This document shows, one piece after another, positions 50,595 through 59,198 of a DNA stretch of 64,000 bases. The position numbers and the translations under genes are program-made. The DNA comes from DASWZN01 sp036404435 (lineage in GTDB: Bacteria > Acidobacteriota > Terriglobia > Bryobacterales > Bryobacteraceae), in assembly GCA_036404435.1 (NCBI GenBank), contig DASWZN010000039.1:124001-188000 (forward strand), given 5' to 3'. The number at the start of each line of letters is the position of its first letter. Within the stretch, counting starts at the first letter, position 1. The notes under the pieces are model-generated. The model made no database searches and had not been told where the DNA came from. It worked only from the letters and a program-made list of their open reading frames with translations.

Positions 50595-52010
50595 ATGAAA
50601 CTCTGGGGTGGCCGCTTCGAATCCGCGCCCTCGGAGGTCTTCGAGCGCTTCTCCGGCTCGCTCGATTTCGACCGCCGCCTGCTCGCCGCCGACATTCTCG
50701 GCTCCCAAGCCTGGGCGCGCGCTCTCGAACGCGTCGGGATACTGACGCCCGACGAGTGCGCCACGCTCCTTGCCGCCTTCGATGCGATCGCGGCCGACCC
50801 CAGCGTGTTCGACGCCGCCACCGACGAGGATGTCCACACCCTCGTCATCCGCAAGCTCGGCGAGCGCGCCGGCGCCGTGGCCGGCAAGATCCACACCGGC
50901 CGCAGCCGCAACGAGCAGGTCTCGCTCGATACCCGCCTCTGGCTGCGCGGCGAAATCGACGAGGCCGAAACCCTGCTCACCGACCTGATGGAGGCGCTGC
51001 TCAACTGCGCCGCCCGCAACCCGGACGCCATCGTCCCCGGCTACACGCACATGCGCCGCGCCCAGGCCGTCCTCTGGCCGCATTACCTCCTGGCCTATTT
51101 CGAAATGTTCGAGCGCGACCGCGAGCGGCTGCTCGAAGCCCGCCGCCGCACCAACCTGATGCCCCTCGGCTCGGGCGCCCTGGCCGGCAGCGGATTCCGC
51201 TTCGACCGAACCGCCCTCGCCGTCGAGCTCGGCTTCGAAGGCATCACCGCAAACAGCATGGACGTCTCCGCCGACCGCGACTTCGTCCTCGACTTTCTCT
51301 ACGCCGCCTCCACCATCCTGCTCCACCTGAGCCGCCTGGCCGAGGACTGGATTCTCTACTCGAGCGACGAGTTCGGCTGGCTCGAGTTGAGCGATGCCGT
51401 CACCAGCGGTTCGAGCCTCATGCCGCAGAAGAAGAACCCCGATTCGCTCGAGCTGATCCGGGGCAAGTGCGGCCGCGTTTTCGGCGCCCTCACTTCCCTG
51501 CTCGTCACCATGAAGGGCCTGCCGCTCACTTACAACCGCGACCTGCAGGAAGACAAGGTGCCGCTATTCGAGGCGGCGGACACCGTGAAGGGCGCGCTCG
51601 AAATGGCGCGCGTCGTGGTCGACTCGGCGAAGCTGAACCCCGCCCGCCCGGCCGCGGCCGCCGAGGAGAGCTGGGTGGTGGCCACCGACCTGGCCGAGGA
51701 ACTGGCTCGAACCGGCACGCCGTTCCACCGCGCCCACCAGATCGTCGGCCGCCTGGTCCTCGAGAGCGTCCGCCAGGGGAAGAAACCGGTCGATTGGACC
51801 GCGGCCGAGCTGGCGGCGTTCGCTCCCGAATTCACCCCGGAAATGGTTCGCCTGATGAACCCGCAGGAAGGCATGAAGACCCGCGAAATCCCCGGCGGCA
51901 CCGGCCCCCAGGCGGTCTCTGGCGCACTCACCGAAGCTCGCGAGCGATTGAGTAGAATACGTAGGGCAGGCCTCCGGCCTGTCGCTGAAAAGGCGGACTC
52001 GAACACATGA
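50595..52010 (+). CDS. argH: Argininosuccinate lyase
   Basis: 471 residues from ATG 50595. Signature GSSLMPQKKNPDSLELIRGK with the catalytic Ser loop; HTGRSRNEQVSLDTRLWLRG; GYTHMRRAQAVLWPHYLLAY; LTEARERLSR near the end. It splits argininosuccinate into arginine and fumarate. The last 16 residues (RAGLRPVAEKADSNT) come partly from the 25-base palindrome at 51961-51985 and extend the normal end. The stop overlaps the argR start (ATGA). Confidence 0.96.
   Translation: MKLWGGRFESAPSEVFERFSGSLDFDRRLLAADILGSQAWARALERVGILTPDECATLLAAFDAIAADPSVFDAATDEDVHTLVIRKLGERAGAVAGKIHTGRSRNEQVSLDTRLWLRGEIDEAETLLTDLMEALLNCAARNPDAIVPGYTHMRRAQAVLWPHYLLAYFEMFERDRERLLEARRRTNLMPLGSGALAGSGFRFDRTALAVELGFEGITANSMDVSADRDFVLDFLYAASTILLHLSRLAEDWILYSSDEFGWLELSDAVTSGSSLMPQKKNPDSLELIRGKCGRVFGALTSLLVTMKGLPLTYNRDLQEDKVPLFEAADTVKGALEMARVVVDSAKLNPARPAAAAEESWVVATDLAEELARTGTPFHRAHQIVGRLVLESVRQGKKPVDWTAAELAAFAPEFTPEMVRLMNPQEGMKTREIPGGTGPQAVSGALTEARERLSRIRRAGLRPVAEKADSNT
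51961..51985. repeat. Short palindromic repeat at the argH 3' end
   Basis: Core GGCAGGCCTCCGGCCTGTC, one base different from the copy in the nuclease gene at 18661-18685, and read in a different frame. Confidence 0.75.
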
Positions 52011-52441
52011 CCAAGGCATACCGTCAGGGACAGATCGTCAATCTGATTCGCACCCGGCCCATACACACGCAGGAGGAGCTGGCAGCGGCGCTCCAGGAGA
52101 AAGGCATTCCGGCCACCCAGGTGACGCTTTCGCGCGACATCCGCGACCTGAACCTGGCCAAGACCTCCGAGGGATACCGCCAGCTCACGCCCGAGCGCGC
52201 CGGCCCGGGTCTGGCCGCGCTGGCCGCCGACTTCCTCACGGATATCCGCCAGGCGCAGAACCTGCTCGTCCTGAAGACGTCGCCCGGCCACGCCAACACC
52301 ATCGCCGTCGCCATCGACCACGAGAACTGGTCCGACATCGTCGGCACCCTCGCCGGCGACGACACCGTCCTGCTCATCGCGCCGGACACGTTCACCGCTG
52401 ACACGCTGCGGGCGAGGCTGCTGGCGTTGCTGGCGGAGTAG
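52007..52441 (+). CDS. argR: Arginine repressor
   Basis: 144 residues. N-terminal winged helix: QIVNLIRTRPIHTQEELAAA and TQVTLSRDIRDLNLAKT with the SR recognition motif. C-terminal arginine-binding/oligomer domain: SPGHANTIAVAIDHENWSDI and GTLAGDDTVLLIAPD, with the usual Asp pair. Being last in argFGHR it is probably co-transcribed and feeds back on the ARG-box-like sites. Overlaps argH by 4 bases. Confidence 0.94.
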   Translation: MTKAYRQGQIVNLIRTRPIHTQEELAAALQEKGIPATQVTLSRDIRDLNLAKTSEGYRQLTPERAGPGLAALAADFLTDIRQAQNLLVLKTSPGHANTIAVAIDHENWSDIVGTLAGDDTVLLIAPDTFTADTLRARLLALLAE

Positions 52442-52538
52442 GCGGGGCTGCATAGGGTGTGTTCTCAAGACCCGGGTTGAGGTCAAACGGACCCAAAAAG
52501 TGGCTTGACACTCCGCATCGGCATGTTCACAATGGCTC

Positions 52539-53099
52539 ATGCGCACACCTGTGACATTCCTGCTTGCGCTCCTGACGGTTGGGGCGAGTTGTGCCCAGAG
52601 GTCTTCTCCGAGCGGTACCGCCAAGGAGGGCGATTCTTTCGAGGTCAGAGTCGTCGGTGCGCGGTACCGCTGGGTGGGCTGCCAACTCTCACAGTTCAAC
52701 ATGGTATACAGCGCGTCGGGCTGGGCCGTAACCGCGCTCGTAAGCAATCCTACCGACACGAAGCTAACCGCGGAGATCCCACGGCTGCAGATTGCGGATC
52801 TGGAAGGCCGGAAGCATAGTGTCCCCGAGGACTTCTGGAGCACCAGCGCATGTGCCAACCGCGGAGTCGATGAGAAATCGGGCAGGTTCTTGGTCTTCGG
52901 CAGCGGGTTCTCTCTGGAGTATCAGGGGGGCAGGCTGGAGTCAATATTCGATGGCAAGGACAACCGCGGGAAAGCGTTCCTGGAGCTGTCGCCTCATGGA
53001 AGCGTGAAGCTACTCCTGGTCTTCGAGGGCCCGGCGGAATTCAAGCCAAAGACGTTGCTTTGGCCAAACAAACAGCCTATTGCCATACCGATGGAATAG
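52539..53099 (+). CDS. Exported protein, probable lipoprotein
   Basis: 186 residues. N-terminus MRTPVTFLLALLTVGASCAQ with a possible lipobox GASC. Mature part beta-rich: VRVVGARYRWVGCQLSQFNM, VTALVSNPTDTKLTAEIPRL, which looks like a DUF-type immunoglobulin-like fold; C-terminal SVKLLLVFEGPAEFKPKTLL. Role unknown. It lies between argR and a degenerate repeat of the argR 3' end, so it may have arrived with the duplication or an insertion. Confidence 0.7.
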   Translation: MRTPVTFLLALLTVGASCAQRSSPSGTAKEGDSFEVRVVGARYRWVGCQLSQFNMVYSASGWAVTALVSNPTDTKLTAEIPRLQIADLEGRKHSVPEDFWSTSACANRGVDEKSGRFLVFGSGFSLEYQGGRLESIFDGKDNRGKAFLELSPHGSVKLLLVFEGPAEFKPKTLLWPNKQPIAIPME

Positions 53100-53141
53100 G
53101 GGCAAGCCCGAGCCCCATTTCGATCGCTGCGTGCCACTGAC

Positions 53142-53306
53142 CTGAAGACCTCGCCCGGCCACACCAAGACCATCGCCGTCGACCACGAGAACTGGTCCGA
53201 CAGCGTCGGCACCCTCGCCGGCGACGACACCGTCCTACTCATCGCGCCGGACACGTTCACCGCTGATACGCTGCGCGCGCGGCTGCTGGCACTGCTGGCG
53301 GAGTAG
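53142..53306 (+). pseudogene. Duplicated 3' end of argR
   Basis: These 165 bases copy 52271-52441 with about ten substitutions and a 6-base in-frame deletion. The frame still gives LKTSPGHTKTIAVDHENWSD and the argR stop codon, but there is no start or DNA-binding part. Confidence 0.9.
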
Positions 53307-53550
53307 ACCCGGCGCTTCAAGACCACTTCGCGCCAGCGAGTGTCGAACGACTCGCCGGAACGACTCTCATCCGACTGCGATCTTTCCTCGTTTCAAGAGC
53401 CTAGACTAGGCGCTCAGTTGACTGTATGATTGAGTCCTCATGGATTGCCAGATGCCGTGTATGGCGACTACGTGAATAAGGCGATCCCGGCGGCGCAGTT
53501 TCGGAAGGTGCTCAGCACAAGCTGGAGTAGCGGGGAGGGAGCAAGGCGTC

Positions 53551-56500
53551 ATGGCGACAACAAAGCACAGGGCGAAGGAGCCGAAAGAAACCCTCGAACC
53601 GAGAGCGGCCGAGCCGCCATCCGGGCAGGATGCTCAAGGCTGCCCCATTGTCGGCATCGGCGCGTCGGCCGGGGGGCTGGCGGCGTTCGAAGCCTTCTTT
53701 TCCGGCATGCCCGCCGACATCGATCCCGGCATGGCCTTTGTCCTGGTGCAGCATCTGGCCCCAGACCACAAAAGCATCCTGTCTGAGCTGGTCAAGCGCT
53801 ATACCCGCATGGAGGTCTTCGAGGTCGCGGACGGGATGGCGGTCAAGCCCAACTGCGCCTACATCATCCCGCCCAACCGGGACATGGCCTTTCTAAACGG
53901 CACGCTTCAGTTGCTGGAACCGACCACACCGCGCTTCCACCGTTTGCCGATTGACTTTTTCTTCCGCTCCCTCGCCCAGGACCAGCACGAGCGGGCCATT
54001 TGCATCGTGCTCTCGGGCACTGGCAGCGACGGCGCCCTGGGGGTCCGGGCGGTCAAGGGCGAGGGCGGCATGGTGATGGCACAGAACCCAGAGTCCACCG
54101 AGTACGACGGCATGCCGCGCAGCGCCATTGCCACCGGCTTGGTGGACTACGTGCTGCCGCCCGCCGAGATGCCGGCCCAGCTCATCGCCTACGTCGCTCA
54201 CGCGTTCGGAAAAACGCCCCATCCGGTCTCCCCCGCAGCCCCTATAAGCGAAGACGCGCTGAAAAAGATCTTCCTGCTGCTGCGCGCCCAAACCGGTCAC
54301 GACTTCTCCCAATACAAGCGAAACACCATCGCCCGCCGCGTCGAGCGGCGCATGGCCGTCCACCAAATCGAGCGGCTGGACGGGTATGTCCGCTATTTGC
54401 AGCAGACCCCAGCCGAGGTGGAGGCGCTCTTTCACGACCTCTTGATCGGCGTCACCAGTTTCTTTCGTGACCCGGAGGCGTTCTCTGCGCTCCAGGAACA
54501 GGTCATCCCGCGACTGTTTGCAGGCAAACCCGCCGGCGCAGCGATCCGCGTCTGGGCGCCCGGCTGTTCCACCGGCGAGGAAGCCTACTCCATCGCCATC
54601 CTGCTCCGGGAGCGCCTGGAGGCGCTGAGGCAGAATTTCAAGGTGCAACTGTTCGCCACCGATATTGACCGCCAGGCCATCGGGCATGCCCGCGCCGGCA
54701 TCTTCCCGGCCAGCATTGCCGTCGATGTCTCGCCGGAACGACTGGCGCGTTTTTTCGCCCAGGAGCCGGACGGCAGCGCCTACTGCATCCACAAAAGCAT
54801 CCGCGACATGGTGGTCTTTTCCGAGCAGGACGTGATCAAACACCCACCGTTCACAAAACTCGACCTGATCAGTTGCCGCAACCTATTGATCTATATGGGC
54901 GGGGAACTGCAGAAGAAGCTCATCCCCCTGTTGCACTACGCGCTCAACCCGGGCGGCATGCTTTTCCTGGGCACGTCCGAGACCGTGGGCGAGTTCGTGG
55001 ACCTCTTTGCCACGATAGATCGAAAGTGGAAGCTGTACCAACGCAAGGAGGATGTTCACGGCGCACACCGCGCGGGAATGGGGGGGTTTCTCCCGCCACT
55101 GTCGGAAGATGGATCCGTCCCATGGCCCTCCGGGAAGACGCCCGGCGAAAGCAAGCTCCCGCTGCGCGAGCTGACCGAACGGGCGCTGCTGCAACAGTGC
55201 GCCCCGACCGGCGCGCTCGTCAACGAACGCGGCGACATCCTCTACCTCCACGGCCGCACCGGCCAGTACCTGGAACCGGCCCCGGGCGAGGCCGGTATGA
55301 ACGTCCTGAAGATGGCCCGCGAAGGGTTGCGGCGGGAGTTGACCACCGCCCTGCGCAAAGCGGTGGCGCTCAAAGAGCCGGTGCGCCACCCGGGCCTGCG
55401 GGTTAAAACCAACGGCGATTTCGCCACCGTCAATCTGACGGTCCGGCCGGTGTCCGCGAGCACGGACGCGGCCGTCGCGCACAAACTGTTCCTGGCCATT
55501 TTCGAGGATGCGCCGGCAGCGGACCCGGGACGGCCCGAAAAGGCCGCCGCCGTGGATGCAGGCGAAGGAGCGGGCGAGAGCGCCACCGACGTCGACGCGC
55601 GCATTGCAGCCCTGAAGCAGGAACTGCGGGACAAGGAGGAATACCTCCAGACCACCAACGAGGAACTGGAAACATCCAACGAAGAGCTCAAATCCTCCAA
55701 CGAGGAAATGCAGTCCGTGAACGAGGAGCTGCAATCCGCCAACGAGGAACTGGAGACCTCCAAGGAAGAACTGCAATCGGTCAACGAGGAGCTGGCCACG
55801 GTCAACGCTGAACTGCAAACCAAAGTGGCCGATCTGTCGCGCTCCAACAACGACATGAACAACCTGCTGGCCGGCACGGGCATCGGCACCATCTTTGTGG
55901 ACCATCACCTGCGCGTCCAGCGCTTCACCCCCGCCGTCACCCAAGTGATTAACCTGATCCTGACCGACGTGGGGCGGCCGGTGGGCCACATCGTCTCCAA
56001 ACTGACGGGCTATGACCGCCTGGTGGCGGACGTGCAGGCGGTGCTGGACAGCCTCACGCCCAAAGAGCTTGAAGTCCAGACCCAGGCGGGCGCGTGGTAC
56101 CTGCTGCGCATCTGGCCCTATCGCACCCTGGAAAACGTGATCGAGGGCGCGGTGATCACCTTCACTGAAGCTACTGAGATGAAAAAGGCGAAGGCGGCGC
56201 TGCAGGAATCCGAGGGTCTCCGCCGCCTGGCGGTGGTGGTGCGCGACGCGCACGATGCCATCACGGTGCAGGACTTGGAGGGTCGCATCCTGGCCTGGAA
56301 TCCGGGGGCGGAAAGGATGTACGGCTGGAGCGAAGCCGAGGCGTTGGCGATGAACATACGCGACCTGATCCCGGAGGACCGGCAGGAAGAAGCGTTGGCC
56401 ATGGTCCGGCAACAGAGCCGGGCTGAGGTTCTGGAGCCGTACCGCATGCCACGCATCGCCAAAGATGGCCGGATCGTGGAGATCTGGTTAACCGCCACCG

Positions 56501-56571
56501 CGTTGGTGAACGACTCCGGGAGTGTGTATGCCATTGCCACGACGGAAAGAAAGGTGCCATCAGGGTCATGA
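53551..56571 (+). CDS. CheB-CheR fusion with coiled coil and two PAS domains
   Basis: 1006 residues, GGAGGG upstream. CheB methylesterase domain (about 30-210): S39 in GASAGG, H68 in VLVQHLAPDH, D160 in GTGSDG. CheR methyltransferase domain (about 235-490): DFSQYKRNTIARRVERRM, VWAPGCSTGEEAYSIAILL for SAM. A heptad coiled coil spans 686-770 with many NEEL repeats. Two PAS domains follow (about 775-880, 890-1000). Such hybrids tune sensing through methylation or the PAS domains. The kinase usually fused at the end is encoded by the next gene, overlapping by 4 bases. Confidence 0.94.
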   Translation: MATTKHRAKEPKETLEPRAAEPPSGQDAQGCPIVGIGASAGGLAAFEAFFSGMPADIDPGMAFVLVQHLAPDHKSILSELVKRYTRMEVFEVADGMAVKPNCAYIIPPNRDMAFLNGTLQLLEPTTPRFHRLPIDFFFRSLAQDQHERAICIVLSGTGSDGALGVRAVKGEGGMVMAQNPESTEYDGMPRSAIATGLVDYVLPPAEMPAQLIAYVAHAFGKTPHPVSPAAPISEDALKKIFLLLRAQTGHDFSQYKRNTIARRVERRMAVHQIERLDGYVRYLQQTPAEVEALFHDLLIGVTSFFRDPEAFSALQEQVIPRLFAGKPAGAAIRVWAPGCSTGEEAYSIAILLRERLEALRQNFKVQLFATDIDRQAIGHARAGIFPASIAVDVSPERLARFFAQEPDGSAYCIHKSIRDMVVFSEQDVIKHPPFTKLDLISCRNLLIYMGGELQKKLIPLLHYALNPGGMLFLGTSETVGEFVDLFATIDRKWKLYQRKEDVHGAHRAGMGGFLPPLSEDGSVPWPSGKTPGESKLPLRELTERALLQQCAPTGALVNERGDILYLHGRTGQYLEPAPGEAGMNVLKMAREGLRRELTTALRKAVALKEPVRHPGLRVKTNGDFATVNLTVRPVSASTDAAVAHKLFLAIFEDAPAADPGRPEKAAAVDAGEGAGESATDVDARIAALKQELRDKEEYLQTTNEELETSNEELKSSNEEMQSVNEELQSANEELETSKEELQSVNEELATVNAELQTKVADLSRSNNDMNNLLAGTGIGTIFVDHHLRVQRFTPAVTQVINLILTDVGRPVGHIVSKLTGYDRLVADVQAVLDSLTPKELEVQTQAGAWYLLRIWPYRTLENVIEGAVITFTEATEMKKAKAALQESEGLRRLAVVVRDAHDAITVQDLEGRILAWNPGAERMYGWSEAEALAMNIRDLIPEDRQEEALAMVRQQSRAEVLEPYRMPRIAKDGRIVEIWLTATALVNDSGSVYAIATTERKVPSGS

Positions 56572-57884
56572 CTCCGAGAAAGGCCCGTTCCAATCCGGCT
56601 GTCAACCCTTCCACGGATTCGACGGGTTCGCCCGCAGCAGGCTCAGGACAGGCTCTGCGCCAGCAGGCGGAGGCGCTAGCCGGTCAAAGAGCCGGCGAGA
56701 TGCCGGAAAATCTGGAGGTGCTATCACCCCAGGCAGCGCGGCGCGCGCTCCACGAGTTGCGGGTGCATCAGATCGAGTTGGAGATGCAGAACGAGGAGTT
56801 GCGCCGGACCGAGGAGGAACTGGAAGTCTCGCGGGCGCGGTATTTCGACCTGTACGATTTGGCGCCGGTGGGCTACTTTACGCTCAGCGAACAGGGGTTG
56901 ATTCTGGAGGCCAATCTAACCGCCGCCAAACTGCTTGGCGTGGCAAGAGGCGCTCTGGTCAAGCAGCCCTTATCCCGCTTTGTCCTCCGCGAGGACCAGG
57001 ACACGTATTACCTGCACCGCAAAGCGCTCCTGGAAACGGGCGCCCCACAGGCGTGGGAGCTGCGGCTGCTGAAAAAGGATGCCGCGCCGTTCTGGGTGCG
57101 GGTGGAGGCAACCACGGCGCAGGACGCTGACGGGGCTTCCGTATGCCGCGCCGTGGTGAGCGACATCGCCGAAAGCAAGCGGGCGGAGCGGGCGCTCAAG
57201 ACGACCAACGCCGAACTCGAGGAATTCGCTTATGCGCTCACGCACGATCTTCAGGAACCGCTGCGCATGGTGGTGAGCTTTGCTCAGCTACTGGCACGGG
57301 AGCAGGCAGGAAAGCTGGGCGAAGACGCGGACAAATATATTTCTTATTGCGTCGAGGGCGCTTTGAGAATTGAGGCCCTCGTGAGAGGCTTACTGAACCA
57401 CTGGGAGGTTACCGGGCAGGACGGAGGTCGCTTATCGCCCGTTGACTGCAACCATGTGCTGTCGCAGACGCTGTTATCCCTCCAAACGGCCATTCAACAG
57501 AGCGGTGCTACGGTGACCTCCGATCCATTGCCGACCGTGGTAGCCAATGAGGCTATGCTGATGCAGCTTTTCCAGAACCTGATTGGCAATTCGATCAAAT
57601 ACAGGGGCGAGGCGACACCCACAATCCACGTCTCCGCCGCCAGAACAGCGGAAGGGTGGCTGTTCTCGGTGAGGGACAACGGCATCGGTATCGATCCGGC
57701 AGACGCTACGCTCGTATTCGGCATGTTCAAGCGTCTGCACGGAAAGGAAATTCCCGGTACAGGCATTGGACTCGCACTCTGCAGGAAGGTGGTCGAGCGT
57801 CACGGTGGGCGCATTTGGGTGGAATCGGAGGCGGGACAGGGTGCGGTTTTCAAATTCACGATTCTTACGCAGGGGCCGTCTTGA
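56568..57884 (+). CDS. PAS sensor histidine kinase
   Basis: 438 residues. The N-terminal part has basic segments and a short coiled coil (ALHELRVHQIELEMQNEELR), a PAS domain (about 90-205: YFDLYDLAPVGYFTLSEQGL), then DHp with H226 in AYALTHDLQEPLRMVVSFAQ. The ATPase domain has LFQNLIGNSIKYRG (N box), VRDNGIGIDPADATLVFGMF and GTGIGLALCRKVVERHGGRI. It overlaps the CheB/CheR gene by 4 bases; the pair probably works as one split hybrid sensor. No receiver is fused or adjacent. Confidence 0.93.
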   Translation: MTPRKARSNPAVNPSTDSTGSPAAGSGQALRQQAEALAGQRAGEMPENLEVLSPQAARRALHELRVHQIELEMQNEELRRTEEELEVSRARYFDLYDLAPVGYFTLSEQGLILEANLTAAKLLGVARGALVKQPLSRFVLREDQDTYYLHRKALLETGAPQAWELRLLKKDAAPFWVRVEATTAQDADGASVCRAVVSDIAESKRAERALKTTNAELEEFAYALTHDLQEPLRMVVSFAQLLAREQAGKLGEDADKYISYCVEGALRIEALVRGLLNHWEVTGQDGGRLSPVDCNHVLSQTLLSLQTAIQQSGATVTSDPLPTVVANEAMLMQLFQNLIGNSIKYRGEATPTIHVSAARTAEGWLFSVRDNGIGIDPADATLVFGMFKRLHGKEIPGTGIGLALCRKVVERHGGRIWVESEAGQGAVFKFTILTQGPS

Positions 57885-58369
57885 CGGTCACCCCTTCGCC
57901 GAGTTCCGCTGTTTCTGAACTCGTCGATCAACGGCACGAGCTTTACTCTTACCGCCTCCGGCACCTCGGTTGGCCAACCGGCCGCGGGGAGCATAGCCTA
58001 ATCCTGTCTTGGAGCCCGAAGTCGGGTTCAGGAAGATCACGCCCTGCAATCCCGCGGAGGCAATTCCTGGCGATAGCAGCCCTTCGCTCCAGGAACCAGA
58101 GATCGGCTATGGAGGTCGATGCACTCCCCGCACGTCTGAACTCCGCCGTCCGCAATCGGCTGGAGGCGTACCGCTAACGCAAACGCTGCCCGGCTTCCTC
58201 CCCCTTGACACCCGTCAAGGGCCGCTCCATAATCCAATCGACGCTCCAAGCCCGCTGCTCTGTGGTCGTCAACCACCCCCCAGACGAAGCGTGAGGCCGG
58301 ACGCGGCAAAGCCTTGAGCTTGCCCTGAGTCGCCGAACGACAGGGGTCTCCGCATGAAGGAGGTGAACC
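57885..58369. other. Gene-free stretch after the sensor kinase
   Basis: About 485 bases. Short open frames show no domain. GAAGGAGGTGAACC at the end (58351-58369) is the ribosome site of the next gene. Nothing else seen. Confidence 0.4.
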
Positions 58370-58780
58370 ATGCGGCAAGGAAGCGAAATGGGCTCGGACG
58401 CGGCGGCCATCCAAGACTCCGCGAAAACCGCCGCAACCGCGGGCCCAACTGAAAACGAAATCGCCACACTCGCGTATCGATTATGGATGGAGAGGGGCTG
58501 TTCCCACGGATCGGATCAAGAAGACTGGTTCGGGGCGGAAGCGATGCTCAAGAACGCACTCGCCGTGAAGGGCGACGATCTGCCCGGACGTCCATCGGTC
58601 TTCTGCCGCGATACGCGCGCCCAGTCCGAAATGCTGGACGAGTTCGCTTCGGAAATATGGCAGGAAGGACACTGGGAGGTATGGGAACGTGAATGGGGCG
58701 GCGCCCGCTGGGTCTCGGATTCATGTCACCCAGAGGTTGGAGTTTCGCATCGAGCGTGTCCTTCCGGCAAGGCTGCATAG
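58370..58780 (+). CDS. DUF2934-domain protein
   Basis: 136 residues from ATG 58370 with a strong GGAGG 6 bases upstream. The DUF2934 core is ATLAYRLWMERGCSHGSDQEDWFGAE (residues 33-56, pattern AYxLWxERG.p.G.d..DW..AE). A second segment EIWQEGHWEVWEREWGGARW is Trp-rich. This short family is common in acidobacteria and alphaproteobacteria; function unknown. Confidence 0.72.
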   Translation: MRQGSEMGSDAAAIQDSAKTAATAGPTENEIATLAYRLWMERGCSHGSDQEDWFGAEAMLKNALAVKGDDLPGRPSVFCRDTRAQSEMLDEFASEIWQEGHWEVWEREWGGARWVSDSCHPEVGVSHRACPSGKAA

Positions 58781-59198
58781 GCGGTTCGGCGGCGTCGTTC
58801 GAGCCCTCCCAACGCTACGCTCTCCGCTTCGCCTGGGCCGGTCCCCGCATTCCCCCAACTCAATCTCCCCCCATTTCATCCACTTCCAAAACCAGCCCCC
58901 CAGCCACTTCCCCGCCCCGCGCTACTCTCGCTCCAGAGGACGCTCATCCGGGGCGAGCGCTCGATGTATGGCGCCGCCCCGGCCCCTGACTCCTGGACAA
59001 ACCGCATGCCTTCGCAATCTTCAAACCGGCTGCCGGCTCTCGCCAGTTCCCCCCGCACCCGCGTGCGCGCCGTCCGCAATTCCGAAGGGACCAACAAAAA
59101 AGATGCGATTCCGCCAGTGCAACATGGTCCTAGTCCCATAAACGGTCACTCCGGCCCGGCCCACGCGCCGCCAGAACGCGCAGAAACTGCAGCACTCA
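58781..59198. other. Gene-free stretch before the L,D-transpeptidase gene
   Basis: About 420 bases with overlapping short frames rich in Pro and Arg; none looks real. No repeat or promoter is clear. Confidence 0.35.

Noticed and set aside
54883..56412. 509-codon open frame on the minus strand, antisense to the CheB/CheR gene
   Set aside because: It mirrors the NEEL coiled-coil repeats and has no domain of its own; shadow frame.
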